A stretch of 64,000 nt of DNA from positions 16,527 to 80,526 of the forward strand of contig WTPW01001621.1 in NCBI GenBank assembly GCA_009809945.1, written 5' to 3'. Shown one piece after another: positions 47,848 to 58,323 of this stretch. Within the stretch, counting starts at the first letter, position 1. Each line of letters opens with the position of its first letter. This DNA comes from Gigaspora margarita. Lineage: Eukaryota; Glomeromycota; Glomeromycetes; Diversisporales; Gigasporaceae. Position numbers and translations under genes: made by a program. The notes beneath the pieces are model-generated. The model was not told where the DNA came from and made no database searches. It saw only the letters and a list, made by a program, of their open reading frames with translations.

Positions 47848-49450
47848 GCTTAGAGCATCCCTATTGAATTGAGTCCATAATTCGTTATCTGATTTGTTTA
47901 ATGTTTTCAATATTGCAAGTGTAGTAAAGGTTTTTCTATTCATTGTTAGCTTTACTAATTCAACCAGTAGCTATTGGTGAGTATGTAGTAGTAGTAGTAT
48001 TTGGAGTTGGAAAGCTTGGTTCAGTTAACTAATACTTGTATTAAGATAGTTAGAGATAGAAATATTCTGATTTAGTGACTGCTTAGTCTTTTGATAATCT
48101 CGCTAGTTTCTTGAGACTTAAGTATAAATGTGTAGCTATTAGAAAAAATGTGTACTAGAAGTTATGCACAGTGTACTTCTTGTTAGAATGTGTTTCAGAG
48201 CAGCATTGTTAATACTAATCTGAATTTTATAATACGTGGTTTTACAAGATTTAGAAGTTTTAGTAGTTAGAGGTGTGTTGTGAGACTTGAGGTTTAAACT
48301 GACTTGGTTTGTAAAGTTCTCCTATAGGTTATTGTTATAGCTTTGTAGTCAAAGCTTTTCTATATGTTTGTGTTTTGTATTTGATTTTGCTATAGTAGGC
48401 ATATAAGAAAGACCACCAGGATATCAGAATCTTATAATTGCTTTGGGTGCATATATGAGGGTTATCAGTTTTATAAGAGGTGAGATATGCTAATAGGGGG
48501 TGGTAAGCCCATATGTAGTCAATTTGGCTGCTATATATTGAGCTTTGTTATGTGTTGTTCTGCTTCTGGGTATGAGTGACTAGATTGTACATATTGTTGT
48601 ATGACAGAAATTAAAGAAGTTTATATTTGATAGCACTTGAATAAATATTGTTTGTAGAAGCATTAAAGTCTCTTATAACTATAGAGAGTAGGTTGAATAG
48701 TATAGTCTGTTGTATCTATTTGATGATTATGTTTTGTGTATCAAGCTATGCGAAGGAATTGTCACTCAGTAGATATGCAGAAATAATATGGAATTTAAAG
48801 TCGTTCTTGAAAAGTATGTTAATAGCAATTGCATATTCTAGGTGGATCACATGTTGTATATGTGGTAAGTAAAGTAATTGCAGTTATAACTTTGAATTCA
48901 TCTAGGCAGAACCAGAAGTATGTGTAGTGGGTGGTCTTGAATAGTTTGGATACTAGATATTTGTTAAATAGGAATAATTTGGTTTCAGTTATACTCAAGG
49001 CAATATTGTTCCCAGACTTGTTTTTTGAAATCTTGATTGAAATTGCAAATGTTGTGGGTGCATATAAAAAAAGAAAGTAGTTTTAGTTAGTTGCAGGTAT
49101 CAGGTTTAGCATTTGTTAATATTGTAAGTAGGGTTGCTAGCTAAGGTGCTAAATAAGATGGTATTTTTGTATTGTGAGAGTTAGTTATAATGTTTGTCAT
49201 TTTATTAACTTGTAGTATCTATTGATGATGTCTTTGCTAGTATGGGTTGGAATTGGTGCTAATGGGTTCTTCATCCATTGGTGAGTTGGAGTTGGTATTG
49301 TTGGTTTTCTCATTCATTGGGGAGCTGGTATTGATGGGTTCTTTGGTGTTTGTAGAATACTTGTAAATGTTTGTATTGTACTAGGTGAAGAGGTGTATAG
49401 TTGTAGATTTGTACTGAATATGCTCAATATTGGAGTAAGTAGGAAAGTAA
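47848..49450 (-). pseudogene. APE-type endonuclease region of copy B
   Basis: Minus strand 49000-48500 reads FHIISAYLLSD, then IVIRDFNASTNNIY (about 48640-48690, the GDFNA motif with Gly to Arg), LLxFLSYNNMYNLVTHTQ, and SSQIDYIWA (about 48508-48535). These are successive motifs of the endonuclease of L1-type elements. Upstream (49200-49450) is a Pro/Asn/Ser-rich stretch that may be the end of ORF1. The frame is broken by stops. The hAT MITE at 47377 separates it from the RT. Confidence 0.8.
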
Positions 49451-49705
49451 TTCTAGTATTAAGTCTGGAATACTACCTAATGCATTCGGGTAATATTGGA
49501 GACCCCAAATGCATTAATATATAATACTAATATAAGACTACTATAATAAATGCAGCGCAGTAAAAAATTTTTAAAAAGTATAAAAAGCCTAAAACCCTAC
49601 TTGCATATTCAAGCAATTTGAATACGCATGCATAAAACTAATTAAAAAATAAGTTTAAACTGATCAAACCTTTATAAAATTGAAGTTAATAGTTCTATTT
49701 CTTGT

Positions 49706-50180
49706 TTGCAAGAAAGTTGTTCTTATACGTTTCGTAACTCTAAAGATAAACAACAATGCATTATGCAACACTATAAAAACTATTATAATAATATATTTTT
49801 AAAACTAAAAGTTTTAAATGCTTACAAAAAACCTTTAATGCAAAATGTTATTACCCTTACTGAAGAAGAACAACTAATCCAGCCTATTTACACCACTAAA
49901 CTTTTAGTTTCATCCATTTATAGATACATGCTTTTATCATTAAAGATAGATACTAATTTCAAAATTTTAATTACTAATAAAGAAAGTTCCTTTTTGAAAA
50001 TGTTTTCAAGCCAGAATTAATTGTTTTGATATATTAAATAAAGATTTCCAAACTAGTGAAAAAAATATAGCTTTTATTAATAAAGCAAAAACAAAAATCG
50101 AAATAGTTAAAACAAAACAAGAGTTATTAGATTATTTAGATGCAATTTTTTTAACATATGTACTTTTAAAAAGTTATTAG
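49706..50180 (+). pseudogene. Unknown gene, frameshifted, start of the gene island
   Basis: Open from 49706 (first Met) for 104 codons, then after one frameshift near 50015 it continues as CFDILNKDFQTSEKNIAFIN and EIVKTKQELLDYLDAIFLTY to a stop at about 50180, about 158 residues in all. Lys/Asn/Ile-rich and helical, with no recognised motif and no membrane segment. The preceding 49450-49705 is AT-rich and without a gene. Composition is like the other island genes. I do not recognise it. Confidence 0.45.
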
Positions 50181-50410
50181 TTTATTTTTTAATAATAATT
50201 GTTTTTAAATACAAATAAAATATATAAATATTTTTTTATTGTCATAAAAGATCTAAAAATGATTTCCAGATATTGTTCTTGTATTTATGTCTTCATATGT
50301 ACTCTTTAAGATAAAGTTTAATGATTCCGGTCCTTCTTTTACTTTTTATAATTAAAAGTTTTAATGCATATCAAGTACCTTCTATTGTATTTATATGAAT
50401 CTTTTTAATT

Positions 50411-51000
50411 TTTTGCTATAGAGTATAATGTTTAGAATGATTAACACAGATATACTTTATATTTAAGCTTTCAAGATTATTATAACTCTTCCAAGAATCA
50501 TTATATATTGAAGAATCTGGTCTTATATATTTTTTAATAAACTGATAAAGAGTTGCATAATTACAATTTCTAACAATCTCAAAATAACATTTCTTATTTC
50601 TATTTTTTTCTGTGATTCCTACAACCCATAAATCTTCAAATTTAGACTCATATATTTCAACAATAACTTTATTACCACCCAATACTTCATCTTCTTCTGT
50701 TAAAAAACTAATTATAATATTATGAAAAATTTTATAATAATTACAAATTGTATCTTTAGAAAATTTTGTAATATCTAGAGTTTCTTTGCAACGAATTTTA
50801 GTTAACCATAAATATGCTAAAAATAAAATATTATTACAGTATATATGATGCTTTGAGAAAAAAGAATCTTTATATATCGATATTGATTTTCTACAATTTG
50901 GATTAATACATCTAAATGTTTTTTGGTATCTGTATAGATTATAATTGCATAGATTGCAAGAAGTTGGTTGGTTTATTAACTTTTTTTAAATAAATAATTG
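50411..51000 (-). pseudogene. IS1595/ISXO2-type transposase pseudogene
   Basis: Minus strand. 51000-50850 has a zinc-ribbon-like N-terminus (KPTSCN-like, then an FRCINPNC-like stretch in neighbouring frames). 50840-50690: LAYLWLTKIRCKETLDITKF and TICNYYKIFHN, the helical part. 50682-50416: GGNKVIVEIYESKF, WVVGITEKNRNKKCYFEIV and IYNDSWKSYNNL, ending with ICVNHSKHYT. In the family the motif is VEIDESKF; here the first catalytic Asp is Tyr. The block that normally follows (KYNRGR..) is missing, so it is inactive. It stops after the NHS motif, so the C-terminus is lost. It may have been the mobilising enzyme of the island or an independent insertion. Confidence 0.8.
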
Positions 51001-51239
51001 ATACACTTATTTTCATTAAAAAAGTATTCATTTAATTGATGAATTGATGGAATCATTTTTTTTTAAAAAAAATTATAAATAAAGTCTCTTTATATATTTT
51101 TATTTATAGAATTTGAAAATAAAATTCAAATACATTTCTTAAAATTTTATGAGAACTAATTTGTTCCTATCTACAAAAGACAATATGTGAATAAAATTTA
51201 TAAATAAATTTTCTTCTTCAAAAACCAATATGTAAATTT

Positions 51240-51603
51240 TTCTTTTTCTTTAAGATATATTATAAAAATAATTTTCTTCAAGTTGTTCAATAAGTTGAAC
51301 CAATAATCTAACAANATCAACCCACTCACAATCACGTAACTCTTCCAATTTTTGGTAATATTCTTGAGCCTTCTCAGAATTATTTACAAAATCATAATAT
51401 TTATAATATATTTTCATTCATGAAAAATACTTTTCATTAATATTATTCTGAACTTCAACCACTTGTTTATATAAACAATGGTCACAAGAGAGGTAGAACC
51501 TATAATGTTTAAGTTGGTCTAGATTTTTTGTAAATATTTCTTTCATGATTTCATCTTCAAAGACTTCAATTTCTTCAGGAGTAAATTTTTGTTTGTTATA
51601 CAT
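51240..51603 (-). pseudogene. Small unknown acidic/helical protein with a CDHC pair
   Basis: From Met at 51603: KFTPEEIEVFEDEIMKEIF, then HYRFYLSCDHCLYKQVVEVQ to a TGA at 51418-51420. The same frame continues as MKIYYKYYDFVNNSEKAQEY and KLEELRDCEWVD to a stop near 51240. Total about 121 residues if the TGA is a mutated or suppressed codon. One ambiguous base (51315). No family recognised; the CDHC pair might bind metal. Confidence 0.45.
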
Positions 51604-51957
51604 TTTTTTTATTTAAAAAAAAATAAACCCCTTTTATAAACACACCAATTACTAAAAAAACTAGAAAAAAATTTTTTTAAAAAAAAATTAAATAATAAAT
51701 AAAGCCACCAAAAAAAATATGTATAAAAAAAACTTGTTTATTAATACAATTTTATATTTAGAAATATAATTTATTATTTCAATAAAATTTAAAATAATTT
51801 TTTATAAGTTTTAATTTTTAAAATCAAATGTTATAAATGAAGGCAAAAAATTTTTTACAACTTAAGAAAAAACTAAAAAAAAAAAGAAATTAAAATTACA
51901 ATTTTTCTAATACAATTAAAATTTTTATTAAACAAAAATACCTTTTTTTTAAAATCA

Positions 51958-52782
51958 AAAAAAAAAGTTCAAACAGTTGAAACCCAAACTGAATCTGAAA
52001 CTTGGAAATGGGAGCAAAATGAAGTAGAAAATATCAGATAGCCTGATTCTACTTCTGAAGAAGTTATTATTTATGAAGAACTATTGACTTATGAAGATCA
52101 ATCTTCAGAGTCAGTAGTCACTGTTCAAGAAGAAGAAACCTCTTTTTCTTTAACACAAACCACTGAATATGAGAATTGATCTGAAAATTCTCAAACATTA
52201 ACTGAAGATAATAGTTCAGTTAATAATATTCTTTTAAATCTTTTTTTATTTTTTTTTATTATTATTATTCTATATTTTTTTATTCGTTTATTTTTTTTAT
52301 TATATAGTTCTATAATTCCCAAGAGATTTTTATTAGACTTAGACTCAGTAAAGAGGACTTTCTTACTGAAATAGATCCTTTTCAAATTAACTTTATACAG
52401 GTTTCAATTAGTCATAATTTTTCAGAGTATAATGGATACACTGTTGAAGATACAATTAAGGAATTGGTTTTAGATAAATTAAAACCAAAAGATTTACTAA
52501 TAATTAGAATTTGCATCATAGATAGGGAATTTTATTCAGCAGATAATAGACAATTGTATTGTTATCAAGAAGCTATTAAAAAAGGTGCAGATTTTAAAAA
52601 AATATCTGTAAAAATAATATGGGAACCAGATGAAAGAGCAGGGTTTAAATAGAAAAGAGAAAGTAGTCTAATAGTTATACCAAAATATAACTGAAAAACA
52701 ACAGTTCTTGTAAATTATTCTAAAAATGGAAGAGCTGTTGATAAATTTGGGAATATATACAATTATATGTCATATAATTAAT
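51958..52782 (+). pseudogene. Protein with acidic N-terminal region and a DNR-x-L domain
   Basis: Frame 1 (51958-52200): VQTVETQTESETWKWEQNEV, then an acidic EELLTYEDQSSESVVTVQEE stretch. It then passes a T-rich, possibly membrane-spanning or expanded stretch (52220-52310). After a frameshift the C-terminal domain (52370-52782) has FIQVSISHNFSEYNGYTVED, LDKLKPKDLLIIRICIIDRE, FYSADNRQLYCYQEAIKKG and KISVKIIWEPDERAGFK, ending near YNYMSYN. The succession 'IRxxxxDxxxYSxDNRxLxxxxxA' is also seen in ParB-like domains of toxin-type and uncharacterised proteins. That link is by motif only. Interrupted by two TAG and two TGA codons. Confidence 0.5.
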
Positions 52783-53227
52783 TTAATTTTATTTAATTTT
52801 ACTAGTAAATATATATAATATAATAAATATATAATCTATTTTAAATTTGATTTTTTGCAATTATTATTTTATTGAAAATTTCTTAAAATAGAAGTAATAA
52901 ACTCGTATGAATACAGAGCTCAACATACAAAGTTTTAAGACTTTTGAGGTCTAGACAGAGTTGATATTTTTTGGTCTTTTAACTATTTCATTGGTCAAAT
53001 TGACCTTGTTTCAGTTTGTATTTTCTTTAATAAATAAAATGTTTAGAATAGTATTTTATTAAAAAACACCAATAAAAAAAACTTAATAGTATATATACTA
53101 TTAAAGCTATAAACCAAAAAATTGTTTAGTTTGAATTATTTTCCAAACAAAAAGTTGAATATCAATATATAGTTCTTCGTTGATTAATAAAAATGTCAAC
53201 AAGATACAAAAAGTAATAAATAAAAAA

Positions 53228-53510
53228 AAGATTTTGTTAAACATTTTTAGTAATTTTTAATGAGTTGAATGTGAGATTATTTTAAGTTTTGAAGAAATAT
53301 TTAATATTGTTTAATTTCTAAAGAGAAATATTGATCTGACAAAGCATTTGAATATCCTTTTATTTTAGATTTATTTCTGCAGTTATGCAACCAATTTTAC
53401 AGATTTACTCGATTTAGTAATTTTATACAAATGTATCAATATGCAATAAAAAAAATTAATTAGTAATCGTAAATTTATTTTTATATTAACCAATATAAAT
53501 AAGACATTTA
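53228..53510 (+). repeat. Direct repeat flanking the Tc1/TIR block, left copy
   Basis: Segment with AACATTTTTAGTAATTTTTA, TTTTATTTTAGATTTATTTC and ATCAATATGCAATAAAA recurs at 55250-56205 (there split by the TIR element 55306-56026). 52790-53225 is AT-rich with no gene. Confidence 0.6.
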
Positions 53511-53525
53511 AAATAAACAATAATA

Positions 53526-55208
53526 CAGTGGCCTACCATATTATTGTGGACACTTTTTAAAAATTTATAAGTCGGGTTTGGGTAAGTAAACATAGCGCAA
53601 AATTTATATTATATTTTAAGAGTTCTCAAGGTACAACATACTAAAATTTTACACGATTTCATTAGGTCATGTGGAAGTTATGCAGGAAGTTTGTTAACTT
53701 CTATTTTTGAATTTGACCGAAAATCAATTTTTGGATTTTTCTGGTTTTTTTTGTTTTTACTAAAAAATTCACTAAAGATCGTACTTGTTTTAGATTAACA
53801 TAAAATTTTGCCTATATGTTGTATGACATCGTGCCAATATTGTGCAGTATAAAAAGGCTAGGTTTGTATGACAGATTGGTATAATATTATGTATCCTTTC
53901 TTTTTTCTCACAAAACCATGGGTAGTCGTAAAGACTTAACAGACGAACAAAGGGGTGCAATAATTTATGGCCACTAGTGAGATAATTCAGTTCGTACTAT
54001 CGCAGCAGCTATAGAGTGCAGTAAATCTGTAGTGCAAAATATTATTCAAGAGTTTCGTCAGTGGGGGCAGAGGCAAAAAAAAAAAGAAAAAAAAGGCCTG
54101 GACGTCCTAGGCTCCTTTCACTTACTGACTGTCAAAACCTAAAAAACTTAGTAACTGATAGCAATCGATGTTTCAATCTTATCCAAATTACAAACCTTTT
54201 TAACTACCAAAATAAAAAAAATTTTTAGAAGTACCATGTATCATGCTTTGCATAGTGAAAATTGAAATTATGTGTTGCCATCCAGAAACTATTGGTTTCT
54301 GAAGAAAATAGACTAAAAAGGCTTGTCTGGGCTCTTACATATGAAAAATGGACTGTCTGGTACTTCAAGCGTGTATTGTGGATAGATGAAACCATGTGTT
54401 GTCTCTTCAAGGGCTTTCGTGGTCTTGTTTGGCATGAGCCTTATGAAAAATGGGATATGGATTGTTTAAGTAGAACTGTAGATCATAGTAAAGATCGCAT
54501 GTATTGGGGCTGTTTCTCCTGGTATGGGCTTGGGCCTATTGTTGCGCTTAAATTCTTCATTACTGGTGATTCTCACATTCAAATTCTCTGTAAGTATGTT
54601 ATTCCTGCTCTAAAAAAATTCCCATCTAGTAATGATCGTGGTCATCCCATCTTTTAGCAAGACAATGCCAAACCTCATATTGCAGATCCTGCAAAGGCAT
54701 TCATGGCAAAAAATTGAATTAGATAGATGGATTGGCCCCCTCAGGGCCCTGATCTTAATTCAATAGAAAACTTGTGGTCCATAGTTAAAGCGTCTCTGCG
54801 CCGCAAGCCAAATCTGGGTAACCTGAAAAAGTTAGACGCTCTTGTCAAAAAGGCATAGAATAATGTACTACCTGAATATTATTATAGACTAATTACAAGC
54901 ATGCCCGATCAGGTTGCTGCTTGTATTAAAGCAAACGGGGAACCTATAAAGCATTAAAATGATGTTAGTTTTTTTTTTTTTGTAAAAAAAAAAAAATGTA
55001 AATAAAAAAAAATTTTGAAATTGGATTTATAATCAAATGAAAAAAACTATATTCACGGTTTTTTTTGTATAAAAAATTGCACGAAAATTTAATATATTAT
55101 AACTTGAGATCTGCTTATCATGTGATATAAATTTTGTGCTATGTTTACTTACCTGAACTGGAGTTATAAATTTTTTAAAAGTGTCCACAATAATATAGTA
55201 GGCCACTG
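53526..55208 (+). mobile_element. Tc1/mariner transposon with both ends
   Basis: TA duplication (53524-53525, 55209-55210). Inverted ends of about 85 bp starting CAGTGGCCTACCATATTATT, the right end differing at few positions (CAGTGGCCTACTATATTATT). 1683 bp, the size of a complete Tc1 element. It contains one decayed transposase gene. The good conservation of the ends suggests fairly recent insertion. Confidence 0.95.
53918..54957 (+). pseudogene. Tc1-like transposase (DD34E) pseudogene
   Basis: Met at 53918: MGSRKDLTDEQRGAIIYG, then a helix-turn-helix with TIAAAIECSKSVVQNIIQEF (about 54000-54060). An A-rich tract (54076-54095) brings a frameshift before GRPRLLSLTD. From 54262 the catalytic domain is open for 131 codons: VLWIDET (first Asp), HEPYEKWDMDCL, MYWGCFSWYGLGPIV. 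Then a TAG before QDNAKPH (second Asp) and PPQGPDLNSIENLW, where the Glu lies 34 positions after that Asp, as in DD34E. It ends GEPIKH-stop. The catalytic residues are all present, but two frame problems and four in-frame stops remain, so it is inactive as sequenced. Confidence 0.92.
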
Positions 55209-55305
55209 TATAAACAAAAATATTATTGGATATTTCTCATTTTAAAAATCTTGATTGATATAAATAATAAACATTTTAGTAATTTTTATTGAATTAAAAA
55301 AAATA

Positions 55306-56026
55306 GGGTACTGCTATTTACACCATGGTTTTTGCTATTTGCACTATGGATTTCATGTAACAGTAGATCATTAATCAACCTTTTCTATTTGCACCATAGT
55401 ATAGTTATACGAACATTTAAAAAAATCTTATCTTGCACCCCTACATGTTGTTAATCTACAAAAAAAGATGAGTTTTTATTGGTGCAACATTAAAATAGTC
55501 TAAAGTTGCACAAAAATTGTAAAAATCTTATTTTGCATCCATTAATCTACAAAAAAGATGAGTTTTTATTGGTGCAATATAAAAATAGCTCAAGGTTACA
55601 CAAAATTGCAAATTTCTGGTCCGCATGATATTAAGGCCTTAAGAAATTATAGTAAAGGTTGGCCTGCATTATATAATTAGGGTTAGGGTTGGCCCACATT
55701 ATAAAATTAGGTTAGCAGGCCTACTAGAACATTCTAACCAGTCCTAAAGTTATACGAAAATTGCAAAAATCTTATCCTGTACCCCTACATATTGTTAATC
55801 TACAATAAAAGGTGAGTTTTTATTGATGCAATATTAAAAAGCCTAAAGTTACATCAAAATTGCGAAAAATCTTTTTTATATGTTGTTAATCTATAAAAAA
55901 AAGAGGAGTTTTTATTGATACAACATATATTACTATAGTGCAAATAGAAAAAGTTGATTAATAATCTAATGTTACATGAAATCTATGGTGCAAATAGCAA
56001 AAACCATGGTATAAATAGCAATACCC
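55306..56026. mobile_element. 721-bp TIR element (hAT-like)
   Basis: Inverted ends of about 85 bp starting GGGTACTGCTATTTACACCA. 8-bp AAAAAATA on both sides (55298-55305, 56027-56034), though A-rich. The interior has four direct copies of a unit of about 105 bp (AATCTACAAAAAAGATGAGT, TTTTTATTGGTGCAA blocks) and ATTAGGGTTAGGGTTGG at about 55677. Non-coding. Confidence 0.82.
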
Positions 56027-56402
56027 AAAAAATATTGTTTTAGTAATTTTAATTGTTAAGTTTTAAAAATATTGATCTGGTATGAGCATTTTGAACGAAC
56101 TTTTATTTTAGATTTATTTACTGTAGTTTATACAATCAATATATTTTAAATTTACTGATTTACTTGATTTGGTAATTACATAAAAATGCATCAATATGCA
56201 ATAAAAGAAATAATTTTATTGGTTTATATTATAAATTAAATTTCGTACTTTATTAATAATATAAAAAAATATACATATATAATATAAATAAAATAAAATA
56301 TAGCAATAATATAAAAAAAATATATAATTAAAAAAAATAAACTAAAATTAACCAAATATATTATGTTTTTTTGATCTATCCTTTCTTGAAAAATCAAGAA
56401 TG

Positions 56403-56986
56403 TTTTTTTTTTTTCTCTCTTCAGTACACCCTACTGCCACATCTATGCCCCTATCGCACGATGTATCGGCTAACGCCACCGAGTTCCTCTAATGAGCGTC
56501 CAACTCCTACTCCTATACCAACGTCACCATACACGAGGGGCCCCCTGGGAGGGCACTGCTAAGATTGACAATTCTCTTTGGATACCTTCAATGGCCCTAA
56601 GGACGGTGTCCTGCACCAACTCTGGAGTAGTCGGATCATCGTAAATGGCCCCAACAGGGCCAACACCAAACCGGAATTTAACCAATTCAGCTCAATGGTG
56701 CCACGAGTTCATGTAGTATCATGAATATCAGACTTAGGTCTCATATTACATCTCGTGGAACTTCAGTTATTCCAAATCAGATTCTAACACGTTTCTCGTC
56801 ACCGCCACAGATTTGATAACGGTAACTGCCCAATTAAGTCCGTCCGTAGACGTCCTAGGTACCTGTTTTCTCACGGTGTTTCAGTTCCCTAACTAGCTGG
56901 TTTTTTCCATTTCGCCTCTAGGAGGATTCGAACTGGCAACCTTCGATTTGTATCCTGGGAGTATAACTGCTATGCTATCAACCCGC
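56403..56986 (-). mobile_element. tRNA-derived SINE, copy 2
   Basis: Minus strand, head GCGGGTTGATAGCATAGCAG at 56986 with an A-box (TAGCATAGCAG) and a good B-box AGTTCGAATCC (about 56925). Shared blocks with copy 1 include GGGAACTGAAACACC and TACCTAGGACGTC. 3' end in poly-A (poly-T 56403-56414 on plus). Flanks AAATCAAGAATG and AAATCAAAATG are a slightly decayed target duplication. Markedly GC-richer and better preserved than its surroundings, so younger or under different bias. Confidence 0.85.
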
Positions 56987-57136
56987 AGAACTAAATCAAA
57001 ATGTTTTATTGCTTCTTCAATTGTTATTTGAACATTATATCTATTATTTTAAATTTTGTATTTTAAATATTTGTAAAACATATATTTTGTCTGGTTAATA
57101 AATTTTGAATTCTGTTTACTTGACTCAATGTTGATG

Positions 57137-57529
57137 TTATCTTGGTATAGCCTCAATTAATTTGTGGACTAGAGAATATCTAATCTGACTATTTCGAATT
57201 ATCTCAATATAAATACCTCCTTTATATTGATTTGTGACTTTGCTATTATAATTTAAAATATCATAATATTTACCAGCATGCCATGTAACCAATTTATCAA
57301 TTGTTGAATCTGGTAAAGGATATACAGGTGTTTTAGCATAGCATGGTCCTTTTAGTCTTGGTACTACAACTGTAGTAGGATTTTTATTTCTTCTTGGTCT
57401 TGAGCTAGATTGTTTAATTCTACTACTTCTTTTTCTTTTTACTCTTTGTTGAGTACTCAAATAACTTGTTTTAAATATTAAACAAATTATTAATATTATA
57501 ATTAATGATTTAAAGAATTGCAACTGCAT
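57137..57529 (-). CDS. Signal-anchored basic protein, unknown
   Basis: 130 residues, uninterrupted. Residues 1-25 are hydrophobic (MQLQFFKSLIIILIICLIF), a signal peptide or membrane anchor. Residues 30-52 are strongly basic (VKRKRSSRIKQSSSRPRRNK). The C-terminal 80 residues contain PVYPLPDSTIDKLVTWHAGK, YYDILNYNSKV and GGIYIEIIRNSQIRYSLVHK, beta-like. No family recognised. Trp is coded TGG. It lies opposite to the 58.3-61.5 kb genes, separated by a Harbinger MITE that inserted between the two divergent starts. One of the few apparently intact frames here. Confidence 0.5.
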   Translation of the reverse strand: MQLQFFKSLIIILIICLIFKTSYLSTQQRVKRKRSSRIKQSSSRPRRNKNPTTVVVPRLKGPCYAKTPVYPLPDSTIDKLVTWHAGKYYDILNYNSKVTNQYKGGIYIEIIRNSQIRYSLVHKLIEAIPR

Positions 57530-57714
57530 CCTATATATTTTTGTTGTCTTTCAACCTGCTTGTAATGCTTTCTTGATTCACCAATTGATAATAAAGTTAC
57601 TAATACAAAAATAAAAAAATAAAAATGCATATATTTATTTATTTATTTATTTATTTTTTTTGAAGTACACTCTCTATATTTATACAAAAAAAATATAAAT
57701 AGACCTTCCATTAA

Positions 57715-58307
57715 GGGGCGTGCCATTTATCACGTGATTTATACCATGGATACATGGGTTAGGGTGGTGATCACGTCTATATATAATATATATAATATAT
57801 ATATTACATTATATATCAGATATGGTATAAAATATATATATAATATATATATTATTTAATATTTAGTAACTTTTTTTCTACTGGTCCGTTTTAGATTATT
57901 TTACTACCAAAATGTTCGTCTCAATGAGACGATTCTAACAAGCCCAAAATCATTAAAATCCAATCACAGGGTCACAAGATCGTTAAGGTTTTGCATTTTT
58001 ATACAAATATATATTAAAATTTATATATATAATAATACAAAACCTTAGCGATCTTGTGACCTTGTAATTGGATTTTAATGATTTTGGGCTTGTTAGAATC
58101 GTCTCATTGAGATGAACATTTTGGTAGCAAAATGATCCAAAACGGACCAGTAGATCAAGAGTTATTTAATATTATATATATTTATATAATATATTATAAA
58201 TATTAGTCGTTATATTAACCAATCAGAATGTAGATTAGGGTGATCACACCATACATGGATGGGGTGGCTATTAAGTAAAAAATATTACGTGATAAATGGC
58301 ATGCCCC
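57715..58307. mobile_element. PIF/Harbinger-like MITE with fold-back core
   Basis: Ends GGGGCGTGCCATTTATCACG and near-perfect complement. TAA target duplication (57712-57714, 58308-58310). The centre (57866-58166) is a long hairpin whose arms (CTACTGGTCCGTTTT, ACTACCAAAATGTTCGTCTC, TCTAACAAGCCCAAAATC) match the fold-back repeats elsewhere. Confidence 0.9.
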
Positions 58308-58323
58308 TAAAAAAAATGAAATT

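Larger units (their letters stand above)
26400..49450 (-). mobile_element. Decayed non-LTR retrotransposon, copy B, spread over 23 kb by nested insertions
   Basis: Minus-strand fragments in order: endonuclease (49450-47848), RT (47376-45992), post-RT (45098-44204), RNase H first part (40630-40320), RNase H second part (31170-30742), tail (27224-26400). Together they are about 5.4 kb, a normal size for such an element. The gaps are filled by TSD-flanked hAT elements, a TIR element holding a SINE, a poly-T satellite block and a Plavaka transposon. The N-to-C order is kept throughout, which is why one dispersed copy is inferred. Confidence 0.7.
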
